Source of the DNA: Pseudomonas mendocina
GTDB taxonomy: Bacteria > Pseudomonadota > Gammaproteobacteria > Pseudomonadales > Pseudomonadaceae
Length of the DNA: 64,000 nt
Direction of reading: 5' to 3'
Assembly (NCBI RefSeq): GCF_900636545.1
Contig: NZ_LR134290.1
Coordinates: 4,526,001-4,590,000, forward strand
Made by a program: the position numbers and the translations under genes. Positions 24,847-33,407 of the stretch are shown in pieces. The notes under the pieces are model-generated. The model was not told where the DNA came from, did no database searches, and saw nothing but the letters and a program-made list of their open reading frames with translations. Numbering within the stretch: the stretch's first letter is position 1; each line of letters starts with the position of its first letter.

Positions 24847-26142
24847 TTACACCGCGTAACCCATTACACGCGGCAGCCACAGGGCGATTTCGGGGAAGAT
24901 CGCCACCAGCAGCAGGGCGCTGGACATCACCACTACGAACAGCGCGGCCCAGCCGACGGTCTGTTCCAGACGTATCTTGGCGACTTCCGCCGTGACCATC
25001 AGGTTGATCGCCACCGGTGGGGTGAACTGGCCGATGGCGATGTTCATCGCCAGCAGGATGCCGAACCACACCGGGTTCCAGCCGAAATGCTGCATGACGG
25101 GAATCAGGATAGGCATCAGGATCAGGTAGATCGAGATGGCATCGAGCAGCATGCCGGCCAGCAACACGGCGAGCATCACCAGCGCCAGCAGCACCCAGCC
25201 GTTGTCCGACAGCGAGATCAGCCATTCGGCCAGATGGCGGAAGGTGCCGAGCATGGTGCCAGCCCAGGCGAAGATGCCGGCCAGGGCGATGATCAGCATG
25301 ACCACGCCGGAGATCACCCCCGCCTCGCCGCACAGGCGCCAGAGGTTGCGCCAGTCCAGCTCACGGGTGAGGAACAGGCCGACCAGCACGCCATAGGCCA
25401 CGCCGACCACGGCGGCTTCGGTGGGCGTGAACAGGCCGCTGCGCAGGCCGCCGAGGATCAGTACCGGTGCGAACAACGCCGGCAGCGCCTGCCTGAAGCT
25501 CTCGCCCAGCGGCGGACGCTCGCCCTCCTCCGGGGATTCCCAACCATAGTGGCGCGACAGCAACCAGGCCGGCAGCAGCAGCACCAGGCCGGCGAGAATG
25601 CCGGGGAACAGGCCGGCGGCGAACAATGCACGCAGATCGACGCCCGGCACCACGATGGAATAGAGAATCAGCGCGATGGACGGCGGAATCAGGATGGCGG
25701 TGGAGGCCGAGGCGGCAATCAGCGTGGCCGAGAAGGGCTTGGGGTAGCCGGCCTTGGTCATGCTCGGCAGCATCACCATGGCCACGGCAGCGGCATCGGC
25801 CGGGCCTGAGCCACTCATGCCGCCCATGATCAGGCAAACCAGCACCGCGACCAGGGCCAGGCCGCCATGGCGCGGACCGATCAGCGCCTGGGCGAAGCGC
25901 ACCAATCTGAGTGCTACGCCGGCTTTCTCGAACACCAGGCCAGTGAGGATGAACAGCGGGATGGCGATCAGCGGGTACTTGGCCACGCCGTTGTAGGTGT
26001 TGGTGCCGAGGGTGGCGAGCATGTCCGGCGACAGGCCGGCGATGATGCCGATGGCCCCGGATAGGCCCAGGGCGAAGGCCACCGGCACGCCGAGCGCCAG
26101 CAGTACGGCGAAACTGAGGATCAGCCAAAGATCAGGGCTCAT
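24847..26142 (-). CDS. TRAP transporter large permease (DctM family)
   Basis: The large, 12-helix membrane subunit of a tripartite ATP-independent periplasmic transporter, driving sodium- or proton-coupled uptake of an organic acid. The 431-residue product shows the DctM motifs 'LIAIPLFILTG', 'GGMSGSGPADAAAV' and 'GQFTPPVAINLMVT'. ATG 26142 was chosen for GGGAG upstream; it overlaps dctQ by 11 bases, so the two are coupled. The operon order dctP-dctQ-dctM runs on the reverse strand. Substrate unknown. Confidence 0.93.
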   Translation of the reverse strand: MSPDLWLILSFAVLLALGVPVAFALGLSGAIGIIAGLSPDMLATLGTNTYNGVAKYPLIAIPLFILTGLVFEKAGVALRLVRFAQALIGPRHGGLALVAVLVCLIMGGMSGSGPADAAAVAMVMLPSMTKAGYPKPFSATLIAASASTAILIPPSIALILYSIVVPGVDLRALFAAGLFPGILAGLVLLLPAWLLSRHYGWESPEEGERPPLGESFRQALPALFAPVLILGGLRSGLFTPTEAAVVGVAYGVLVGLFLTRELDWRNLWRLCGEAGVISGVVMLIIALAGIFAWAGTMLGTFRHLAEWLISLSDNGWVLLALVMLAVLLAGMLLDAISIYLILMPILIPVMQHFGWNPVWFGILLAMNIAIGQFTPPVAINLMVTAEVAKIRLEQTVGWAALFVVVMSSALLLVAIFPEIALWLPRVMGYAV

Positions 26143-26608
26143 CGCTGATTCTCCCGCGCAGGCGATCAAGGGTCATCTGGGTCAGCCGCACGAACACCAG
26201 CAGCGCCAGGATCGGCAGCCAGATCACGTACCACCAGTTGGGCAGACCGAGGCCGGGTGATTCGGAATCCCATTGGAATTCCTCCCAGGCGAACTGTCCG
26301 CCGTACCAGCAGACCAGCCCCAGTACCAGCACGCTGGCCAGCCACTGCAACAGGATCAGTGGCGTGCGCAGGCGCGGGAACAGGCGCTCGAGCAGGCCGA
26401 TACGAATGTGTCGGTTGCTGCGCATGGCCACCGAAGCACCGGCGAAGGTGAGGATGACCAGCAGGAACACCGAGATTTCCTCGGTGAAGGCAAAGGATGC
26501 ATCGGTGAAATAACGCACCACGACGTTGGCCAGGCTGATCAGGCTGATGATCACCAGGGCCAGGGTGGCGAGCACGCGCTCCAGCGGCGCGTCGACTTGC
26601 TTGCTCAT
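26132..26608 (-). CDS. TRAP transporter small permease (DctQ family)
   Basis: The four-helix small membrane subunit, 158 residues. It shows the DctQ pattern 'ANVVVRYFTDASFAFTEEISVFLLV', split by the Thr-Asp turn, then 'GASVAMRSNRHIRIGLL' and a last helix near 'WYVIWLPILALLVFVR'. ATG 26608 follows GAGG by 6-7 bases; a longer frame to 26758 enters the repeat-filled gap and is not supported. A 205-base repeat-containing gap separates it from dctP, which may lower membrane-subunit expression relative to the binding protein. Confidence 0.92.
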   Translation of the reverse strand: MSKQVDAPLERVLATLALVIISLISLANVVVRYFTDASFAFTEEISVFLLVILTFAGASVAMRSNRHIRIGLLERLFPRLRTPLILLQWLASVLVLGLVCWYGGQFAWEEFQWDSESPGLGLPNWWYVIWLPILALLVFVRLTQMTLDRLRGRISDEP

Positions 26609-26639
26609 AAGAACCTCGAATGACCGGAGTAATGCGCTC

Positions 26640-26795
26640 ATGCTGTGGCGCCCCCTGCCCTCTCCCCCGGCCCCCACTCTGTGCCCCAGCCCTTCGCAGA
26701 GCTCAGGTCGCGACAGCGGGCGAAGCAGTGCTTCGCTGCTTCCGCTGTCGCCCCGCAAGCGGGAGAGAGGCTGGGAGAGAGGGCTAAGTGAGCTT
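26640..26795. repeat. Inverted-repeat cluster between dctP and dctQ
   Basis: The gap contains a CCCTCTCCC motif near 26657 and GGGAGAG motifs near 26761-26778 that can pair over 100 bases, enclosing a GCGAAGCA/TGCTTCGC hairpin near 26717-26733 flanked by CGACAGCGG/CCGCTGTCG arms. This is a typical Pseudomonas intergenic repeat and probably protects or separates the dctP message from dctQM. Confidence 0.5.
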
Positions 26796-26813
26796 CCGGT
26801 CAGATAAAACGAA

Positions 26814-27815
26814 TCAGGGCTGGGCCACGGCCTTGCGCGCGGCTTCCATCAGCGCGTCGCCGATGCGCGGTGCCCATTTCTCCTGCACGCTGGCAGTGGC
26901 CTCGACGAACGCGGCGCGCTCGGCGTCGGTCAGTTCGATCACTTCCACGCCGCGCTCACGTACGTCGGCCAGGCGTTGGGCCTGAGCACCACGCGACAGC
27001 TCGATCTCCCACTTGCCGGCGTCGATGGCGGCCTGGCTGAGCAGTTCGCGATCTTCCTCGGGCAGGGATTTCCATACGCGCTGGTTGACGGCGAACACCA
27101 GCGGATCGGCCATGTAGTCCCACAGGGTCAGGTACTTCTGGCCGACCTGGTCGACACGCGCCACGTCGAAGACCGACAGCGGGTTTTCCTGGCCGTCCAC
27201 CGCGCCGGTGGTCAGTGCCGGCTTGGCGTCGGCCCAGCTCATTTGCGTGGGGTTGGCGCCGAGGGCGGTGAAGGTGTCCTGGAACAGCGGCGAACCGACC
27301 ACGCGGATCTTCAGGCCCGCCAGATCGGCAGGGCTGCGCACCGGCTTGGCCGAGTTGGAGATCTGCCGGAAGCCGTTCTCGCCCCAGGCCAGCGGCACGA
27401 TGCCGCGCTGCTCGATGGCGGCGAAGGCCAGCTTGCCGGCTTCACCCTGGGTGATGGCGTCAAGGTCGGCGTCGTTCTTCATCAGAAACGGCAGGGAGAA
27501 CAGGTTGAGTTCCGGCACCTGCGGCGACCAGTTGATGGTCGAGCCCACGGCCATGTCGATCAGGCCCGAGCGCATGGCGGAGAATTCCTTGGTCTGGTCG
27601 CCGGCGACCAGCTGCGCGTTGGGATAGACGCGCAGGGTGATGCGCCCTTCGGAGCGTTCGTTGACCAGATCGGCCCACTTCTGCGCGGCCTGGCCCCAGG
27701 GGAAGGCGTCGGACAGTACGGTGGAGACGGAGTATTCACGCGCCTGCGCGGTGGCGCACAGGGCGGTCAGCGCAGCGCCGGCGGCGAGCGCGGAGAAGAG
27801 TCGCTTGAGTTTCAT
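26814..27815 (-). CDS. TRAP transporter substrate-binding protein (DctP family)
   Basis: Periplasmic binding protein, 333 residues with a signal peptide cleaved after 'ATAQA' (about residue 25). The DctP signatures are visible: 'LVNERSEGRITLRVYPNAQL' near residue 50, 'LKIRVVGSPLFQDTFTALGA' with the conserved substrate-carboxylate Arg at about 170, 'GAVDGQENPL', and 'VFAVNQRVWKSLPEEDRE'. It heads the reverse dctPQM operon, divergent from a sigma-54 activator 297 bases away. The ligand is probably a C4-dicarboxylate or related acid, but this cannot be settled from sequence. Confidence 0.93.
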   Translation of the reverse strand: MKLKRLFSALAAGAALTALCATAQAREYSVSTVLSDAFPWGQAAQKWADLVNERSEGRITLRVYPNAQLVAGDQTKEFSAMRSGLIDMAVGSTINWSPQVPELNLFSLPFLMKNDADLDAITQGEAGKLAFAAIEQRGIVPLAWGENGFRQISNSAKPVRSPADLAGLKIRVVGSPLFQDTFTALGANPTQMSWADAKPALTTGAVDGQENPLSVFDVARVDQVGQKYLTLWDYMADPLVFAVNQRVWKSLPEEDRELLSQAAIDAGKWEIELSRGAQAQRLADVRERGVEVIELTDAERAAFVEATASVQEKWAPRIGDALMEAARKAVAQP

Positions 27816-28112
27816 CGGGGCGTCCTTGTGTGGATCTTGGCGTTATCGTTGTGGCACCGGCAAAGCGGTGCGGATCCAGCGGCGAGCGGATGGCTCGCCT
27901 GGCGCGCCTGGTCAGCACGCGAAAGGGACACGGCAGGTGTCAGGGCTGCCGGGCAGGCCTTGTGAGCGATCGGCAGGTGCCGGCGGGTTACGCGCAGCCG
28001 CTCAACTATTCCAGAAGCGCGCGTCGAATGCCATTGTCCGATGACTGTTGACATTGCCCGCGCGGATCGGCGCCAACCATAATCAGCAGCTTCTGACTTC
28101 GGACATTCGCCC

Positions 28113-29573
28113 ATGGCCATCTCCCGCGACGACCTCGACCAGCACGGCCTGATCATCGGCGTGTCGCCCGAGCGCTTTCGCGCGGTGGCCATGCCGCTGC
28201 TGTTCGATCACCTCGACGCGCAGTGCGAGGGCACCATCGCGGTCAACCGCCAGGCGCGCATCGTCTGGATCAACGACAAGTATGCGCAGAAGGTCGGCAT
28301 CGCCGATGCACGCACGGCGCTCGGCAAGGAAATCGAGGAAGTGCTGCCGGCCAGCCGCCTGCGCGAGGTGGTGGAAAGCGGCCAGCCGAGCATGCTCGAC
28401 CTGATGGCCTTCGGCAACGAGCACTTCGTGGTCACTCGCATTCCGCTGCGCGACGAGGACGGCACCCTGGTCGGCGCGCTGGGTTTCGTGCTGTTCGACC
28501 GCGCCCGTCACCTCAAGCCGCTGATGGCCAAGTACGCCAACCTGCAGACGCAGTTGCTCGCCACTCAGCACGAGCTGGCCAAGGCGCGCCGTGCGCGCTA
28601 CACCATCGCCGGGTTCATCGGCGCCAGCGCGGCGGCCAGCGAGGTAAAGCGCAAGGCCCGTCGCGCCGCGCAACTCGATGCCACGGTGCTGATCCGTGGC
28701 GAAACCGGCACCGGCAAGGAGCTGCTGGCGCAGGGCATCCACAACCTGTCGCCACGCGCCAACGGGCCGTTCGTCGCGGTCAATGTCGCGGCGATTCCGG
28801 AAACCCTGGTCGAGGCCGAGCTGTTCGGCACCGCGCCGGGCGCCTTTACCGGCGCCGAACGCAAGGGGCGCATCGGCAAATTCGAGGTGGCCAACGGCGG
28901 CACATTGTTTCTCGACGAGATCGGCGACCTGCCACTGCCGTTACAGGCCAAGTTGCTGCGCGTGTTGCAGGAGCAGGAGGTGGAGCCGCTCGGCTCCAAT
29001 CAGGTCAAGCCGCTCAACGTGCGGGTAATCGCGGCGACCCATATCGATCTGGAAACCAAGGTGGCCGCCGGGCAGTTCCGCGACGACCTCTACTACCGCC
29101 TCAACGTGCTGGCCCTCCGCGTGCCGCCACTGCGCGAACGTGCCAGCGACATTCCCGCACTGATCGAACACCTGCTCGATGACCTGGCCAACCGCTCCGG
29201 TCTGGCGCCCATGGAGCTGACGGACGATGCCCTCGCCCTGCTCTGCGCGCAGCCGTGGAAGGGCAACGTGCGCGAACTGCGCAACCTGCTGGAGCGGGCG
29301 CAGTTGGCGGTCGATGGGCGGCTGGATGGCGAGGCCTTGCGCGGTTTGCTGGTCGATCCGGTGGCGCCGAGCGAGGCGGTGCCCGTTTTGCCAGTGGTGA
29401 CGAGCACAGCGCAGACGCTGGCCGAGCATCTGGCGCAGGCCGAGCGTCAGGCGCTGCAAGCCGCACTGGCGGCGTGCGACGGCAATCGGCAATTGGCCGC
29501 CGAGCGCCTGGGTATTTCCCGCGCCGGGTTCTACGCCAAGCTGGCGCAGCATGGGCTGGGGCGAAAGGGCTGA
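28113..29573 (+). CDS. Sigma-54-dependent transcriptional activator with PAS domain
   Basis: An enhancer-binding protein of 486 residues. Residues about 25-130 form a PAS-type sensor; the AAA+ domain has Walker A GETGTGKE (196-203), the sigma-54-contacting GAFTGA (243-248), Walker B in 'GGTLFLDEIGDL' and an arginine finger region; the C-terminus (about 440-486) is a Fis-type helix-turn-helix ('GNRQLAAERLGISRAGFYAKL'). It lies between the divergent dctPQM operon and the gntP/CoA-transferase operon, which has a sigma-54 promoter and a nearby palindrome. The second is the better-supported target. Confidence 0.92.
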   Translation: MAISRDDLDQHGLIIGVSPERFRAVAMPLLFDHLDAQCEGTIAVNRQARIVWINDKYAQKVGIADARTALGKEIEEVLPASRLREVVESGQPSMLDLMAFGNEHFVVTRIPLRDEDGTLVGALGFVLFDRARHLKPLMAKYANLQTQLLATQHELAKARRARYTIAGFIGASAAASEVKRKARRAAQLDATVLIRGETGTGKELLAQGIHNLSPRANGPFVAVNVAAIPETLVEAELFGTAPGAFTGAERKGRIGKFEVANGGTLFLDEIGDLPLPLQAKLLRVLQEQEVEPLGSNQVKPLNVRVIAATHIDLETKVAAGQFRDDLYYRLNVLALRVPPLRERASDIPALIEHLLDDLANRSGLAPMELTDDALALLCAQPWKGNVRELRNLLERAQLAVDGRLDGEALRGLLVDPVAPSEAVPVLPVVTSTAQTLAEHLAQAERQALQAALAACDGNRQLAAERLGISRAGFYAKLAQHGLGRKG

Positions 29574-29579
29574 GCGCCT

Positions 29580-29985
29580 CATTCTGCAGGAGCCGGCTTG
29601 CCGGCGATGCGCCACGCGCAACACTTCCCCACAACAGTCGCGGCTAAAGCCCCTCCCACAAAAAGCGTGGCAAGCCGGAAATCGCTTCGCGGCTGAAGCC
29701 GCTCCTACAATTACCGTTGCAGGCCGCAGTTGCGTAGCCCGGATGAAATCCGGGGATCAGGCGCCACAAAAGTCCCGGATTGCATCCGGGCTACGGTTCT
29801 GGTCGCTGGTCGCTGGTCGCTGGTCGTGGGAGCGGCTTCAGCCGCGATTGTCACCGAACCGGAAATCGCTTCGCGGCTAAAGCCGCTCCTACAGATATAA
29901 CGGCGCTGGCCGCAATCGCGTAGCCCGGATGAAATTCGGGGAGCAGCTCCCCACAAAAGCTCCGGATTGCATCCGGGCTACGCGT
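29580..29985. repeat. Mosaic of intergenic palindromic repeats
   Basis: The 680 bases between the activator and gntP hold no gene. A composite unit of about 120 bases occurs twice (about 29677-29795 and 29859-29983). Each copy has CGCTTCGCGGCT(G/A)AAGCCGCTCCTAC, then GTAGCCCGGATGAAAT with the complementary CGGATTGCATCCGGGCTAC. A related partial copy precedes at 29582-29660. These are REP/BIME-like elements common between Pseudomonas genes. Confidence 0.75.
29799..29826 (+). repeat. Four tandem copies of CTGGTCG
   Basis: CTGGTCG is repeated four times without interruption between the two composite repeats. As a 7-base tandem array it may vary in copy number between strains. Confidence 0.85.
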
Positions 29986-29992
29986 CCATATT

Positions 29993-30040
29993 TCTGGAAT
30001 TCCCCACAAATAGAATCTACAAATCTGGACTTAATCCAGA
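29993..30040 (+). promoter_or_regulatory. Candidate upstream activator sites for the gntP promoter
   Basis: TCTGGA (30024-30029) and TCCAGA (30035-30040) form a perfect 6-5-6 palindrome; another TCTGGA lies at 29993-29998, 31 bases (three helical turns) upstream. They are about 110-160 bases before the sigma-54 promoter, the usual position for enhancer sites, and probably bind the nearby activator. Confidence 0.5.
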
Positions 30041-30151
30041 AAACTGGACGCCCACCTATATCCATCCTGACAGCACCGCATCAGGCATGAACGCCTGAGA
30101 CCCTCTGGCTATCTGCATTCCAGCCTTATCGACCAAAGTCTCACCCCACCC

Positions 30152-30167
30152 TGGCACGACTCTGGCT
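30152..30167 (+). promoter_or_regulatory. Sigma-54 (-24/-12) promoter of gntP operon
   Basis: TGGCACG-ACTC-TGGCT matches the consensus TGGCACG-N4-TTGCW with one mismatch and keeps the invariant GG and GC ten bases apart. It lies 88 bases before the gntP start codon, downstream of a sigma-54 activator gene. Confidence 0.7.
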
Positions 30168-30255
30168 CTATATCCGGCAAAGGCGCGCTGCCGCATCTGC
30201 GCCTTCCAGATAAAACGGCCTCGAGCCGCTAGAACAACAACAAAAGGAACCACCC

Positions 30256-31641
30256 ATGGGTACCCTCGGTATTCTGATTTCCCTCGCATTGTTGATGTAC
30301 CTCGCCTATCGCGGCATCAACGTCCTGATCCTCGCCCCGCTGCTGGCCCTGCTGGCATTGCTGTTCGCCGGCGACATCGCCCTGCTGCTGCCCACCTACA
30401 CCCAGGTGTTCATGAAGGCCATGGGCGGCTACGTGATCCAGTTCTTCCCGCTGTTCCTGCTCGGCGCGCTGTTCGGCAAGTTAATGGATGACTCCGGGTC
30501 GGCGCGCGCCATCGCCCACGGCATCGTTGCCAAGGTCGGCAGCCAGCGCGCCATCCTGGCCATCGTGCTGGCCTGCGGCATCCTCACCTACGGCGGTGTG
30601 TCACTGTTCGTGGTGGCCTTCGCCGTGTACCCGATTGGCGCCGCGCTGTTCCGCGAGGCGGGCATTCCCAAGCGCCTGCTGCCTGGCGCAATCGCCCTCG
30701 GCGCCTTCACCTTCACCATGACCGCGCTGCCCGGCACCCCGGCGATCCAGAACGCCATCCCCAACCCCTTCTTCGGCACCGACGCCTTTGCCGCGCCAGG
30801 TCTGGGCGTGATTGCCGGGCTGATCATGTTCGGCCTCGGCACCTGGTGGCTCACCGCGCAGTCGCGCAAGCTGATGGCCGCAGGCGAAGGCTACGGCGAG
30901 CACCGCGATGACCCGGTCGTCGAAGAGCGCCGCGACATTCCCGGCTTCTGGCTGGCACTGCTGCCGATTTTCGTGGTGATCGCGCTCAACTTCCTGATGG
31001 CCAAGCAGATTCTGCCGGCGGTGGACACCAGCTACCTGGCCAAGCCGGAATTCGGCGGCCTGCAGGATGCCAAGTCGCTGATCGGTATCTGGTCGATCAT
31101 CGTTGCCCTGGGCGCCGCCATCGTGCTGCTGATCGCCATGCACTGGAAGCGCTGGATGGATCTGAAGAAGAGCGTCAACGACGGCGCCTTCGGCTCCATG
31201 CTGCCGATCCTCAACACCGCCGCCGAGGTGGGTTACGGCACGGTGATCGCTTCCCTGGCCGGCTTCGTCATCATCCGCGACCTGGTGCTGGGCGTGTCCA
31301 GCAACCCGCTGATTTCCGAAGCGGTGGCGGTGAATATTCTCGCCGGCATCACCGGTTCCGCCTCCGGCGGCATGTCCATCGCGCTGAAGACCCTCGGCGC
31401 TCAGTACCTGGAAATGGCCAACGCCGCCGGCATCAGCCCCGAGCTGCTGCACCGCGTCGCCGCCATGGCCTCGGGCTGCATGGACACCCTGCCGCACAAC
31501 GGCGCAGTGATCTCGCTGCTGGCGATCTGCAAGCTCACCCACCGTGAGTCGTACAAGTTCATCTTCGTCAACACCGTGGCCTTCCCGATGGTGGCGCTCG
31601 CTGTCGTCATCACCCTGGGCACGCTGTTCGGCAGCTTCTGA
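30256..31641 (+). CDS. GntP-family permease
   Basis: An inner-membrane uptake protein of 461 residues and about 12-14 helices. The GntP family carries gluconate, hydroxy acids or short-chain keto/hydroxy acids. The family features 'LGALFGKLMDDSGSARAIA', 'GGVSLFVVAFAVYPIG', 'FTMTALPGTPAIQN' and 'GITGSASGGMSIAL' are visible. It is followed 69 bases later by an acyl-CoA:acid CoA-transferase, so the imported substrate is probably an acid activated by CoA transfer, such as a short-chain hydroxy- or keto-acid. Controlled by the sigma-54 promoter at 30152. Confidence 0.9.
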   Translation: MGTLGILISLALLMYLAYRGINVLILAPLLALLALLFAGDIALLLPTYTQVFMKAMGGYVIQFFPLFLLGALFGKLMDDSGSARAIAHGIVAKVGSQRAILAIVLACGILTYGGVSLFVVAFAVYPIGAALFREAGIPKRLLPGAIALGAFTFTMTALPGTPAIQNAIPNPFFGTDAFAAPGLGVIAGLIMFGLGTWWLTAQSRKLMAAGEGYGEHRDDPVVEERRDIPGFWLALLPIFVVIALNFLMAKQILPAVDTSYLAKPEFGGLQDAKSLIGIWSIIVALGAAIVLLIAMHWKRWMDLKKSVNDGAFGSMLPILNTAAEVGYGTVIASLAGFVIIRDLVLGVSSNPLISEAVAVNILAGITGSASGGMSIALKTLGAQYLEMANAAGISPELLHRVAAMASGCMDTLPHNGAVISLLAICKLTHRESYKFIFVNTVAFPMVALAVVITLGTLFGSF

Positions 31642-31710
31642 CGGGCCTGACATGGCGCCCTCGGGCGCCATGCGCCTGGACTCAATGTTCAATCGCTTCG
31701 AGTACCCGCA

Positions 31711-33264
31711 ATGAGCAAGATCATGACCGCCGCCGAAGCCGTGGCGCGCATCCCGGACAACGCCAACCTGGCCACCGGCGGCTTCGTCGGCATCGGCTTC
31801 GCCGAGCAGATCGCCATCGCCCTGGAACAGCGCTTCGTCGCAGAACAGGCACCGCGCGATCTGACCCTGGTGTATGCCGCCGGCCAGGGCGACGGCAAGG
31901 GGCGTGGCCTCAACCACCTGGCCCATGAAGGCCTGGTGCGCCGGGTGATCGGCGGCCACTGGGGCCTGGTGCCGGGGCTGCAGAAGCTGGCGGTGGACAA
32001 CCGCATCGAGGCCTACAACCTGCCGCAGGGGGTGATCTCGCAGCTGTTTCGCGATATCGCCGCCGGCAAGCCAGGGCAGCTGTCGCGCGTCGGCCTCGGC
32101 ACCTACGTCGACCCGCGTCATGGCGGTGGCAAGCTCAATGCGCGCACCACCGCCGATCTGGTGCGGTTGATGCCCATCGATGGCGAGGACTATCTGTTCT
32201 ACCCGACCTTCCCGATCCACGTCGGCATCGTCCGCGCCACCAGCAGTGATCCCGACGGCAACCTCAGCTTCGAGCGCGAGGCGCTGACCATCGAGAGCCT
32301 GGCCATCGCCATGGCCGCGCGTAACTCAGGCGGGCTGGTGATCGCCCAGGTCGAGCGCATCGTCGAGCGCGGTTCGCTCAACCCACGGCAGGTGAAGATT
32401 CCCGGCATTCTGGTGGATTGCGTGGTGCAAGCTGAGCCGGCCAACCACCAGCAGACCTTCGCCACCGCCTACAACCCGGCCTTCGCCGCCGAGACCCGCG
32501 TGCCGGTGGACAGCCTGACGCCCATGCCGCTGGACGTACGCAAGCTGATCGCGCGCCGCGCGGCGTTGGAGCTGAAGAGCGGCGCGGTGGTCAACCTCGG
32601 TATCGGTATGCCCGAAGGCGTCGCGGCGGTGGCTGCCGAAGAGGGCGTGATCGAGCGCCTGACCCTGACCGCCGAGCCCGGCGTGATCGGCGGCGTACCG
32701 GCCTCGGGCCTGGACTTCGGCGCGGCGAGCAACCACAGCGCCCTGCTCGACCAGCCTTATCAGTTCGATTTCTACGATGGCGGCGGCCTGGATATCGCCT
32801 TTCTCGGCCTGGCCCAGGCCGATGCGGCGGGCAACCTCAACGTGTCCAAGTTCGGCAGTCGGCTGGCAGGCGCTGGCGGTTTCATCAACATCAGCCAGAA
32901 CGCCAAGCAGGTGGTGTTCGTCGGCACTTTCAGCGCCGGCGCGCAGGATATTCGCATCGAAGGCGGCCAGTTGCGCATCGTTCAGGACGGCGAGCTGCGC
33001 AAGTTCGTCGCCGAGGTGGAACACCGCACCTTCGCCGGGCGCCTCGCCGCCGAGCGTGGCCAGCCGGTGCTCTACGTCACCGAGCGCTGTGTGCTGCGTC
33101 TGACCCGCGAAGGGCTGGAGCTGATCGAGGTGGCACCGGGCGTGGACATCGAGCGCGACATCCTCGCGCGCATGGACTTCGCCCCCATCGTACGCGAACC
33201 GAAGCTGATGGACGCGCGGCTGTTCCGGCCAGAGCCCATCGGCCTGGAGCAATGCCTGGACTAG
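31711..33264 (+). CDS. Acyl-CoA:carboxylate CoA-transferase (YdiF/PCT type)
   Basis: A fused alpha-beta family I CoA-transferase of 517 residues that moves CoA from an acyl-CoA (often acetyl-CoA) to a carboxylic acid. The N-terminal half has '[19 protein letters not shown]' and '[20 protein letters not shown]'; the C-terminal half has '[13 protein letters not shown]' and the catalytic Glu322 in 'TAEPGVIGG', then '[18 protein letters not shown]'. It shares the gntP operon and should activate the imported acid. A strong terminator follows 29 bases after the stop. Confidence 0.92.
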   Translation: MSKIMTAAEAVARIPDNANLATGGFVGIGFAEQIAIALEQRFVAEQAPRDLTLVYAAGQGDGKGRGLNHLAHEGLVRRVIGGHWGLVPGLQKLAVDNRIEAYNLPQGVISQLFRDIAAGKPGQLSRVGLGTYVDPRHGGGKLNARTTADLVRLMPIDGEDYLFYPTFPIHVGIVRATSSDPDGNLSFEREALTIESLAIAMAARNSGGLVIAQVERIVERGSLNPRQVKIPGILVDCVVQAEPANHQQTFATAYNPAFAAETRVPVDSLTPMPLDVRKLIARRAALELKSGAVVNLGIGMPEGVAAVAAEEGVIERLTLTAEPGVIGGVPASGLDFGAASNHSALLDQPYQFDFYDGGGLDIAFLGLAQADAAGNLNVSKFGSRLAGAGGFINISQNAKQVVFVGTFSAGAQDIRIEGGQLRIVQDGELRKFVAEVEHRTFAGRLAAERGQPVLYVTERCVLRLTREGLELIEVAPGVDIERDILARMDFAPIVREPKLMDARLFRPEPIGLEQCLD

Positions 33265-33293
33265 CGCCAGGCCACTCTTTGAGCGTGAACTTG

Positions 33294-33317
33294 CGGGCCG
33301 GAACGGCCCGTTTTTTT
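33294..33317 (+). terminator. Rho-independent terminator of gntP operon
   Basis: CGGGCCG (33294-33300) pairs with CGGCCCG (33304-33310) around GAA and is followed by seven T. Confidence 0.9.
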
Positions 33318-33407
33318 GCTCGGCCTCACGCCGCCCGAGCTAGACGGTTGCGGGCTCGGCCCTGGGCTGGCATGGTGCGCCTCTCTCATGAACAAGGATC
33401 GTTACCA

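Noticed and set aside
27840..27880. Sigma-54 promoter for dctP
   Set aside because: The best candidate on the reverse strand has CC instead of the invariant GG at -24.
29580..29985. CRISPR-like array
   Set aside because: Repeats are palindromic composites of unequal spacing and the only tandem array is a 7-base unit; there are no spacers or cas genes.
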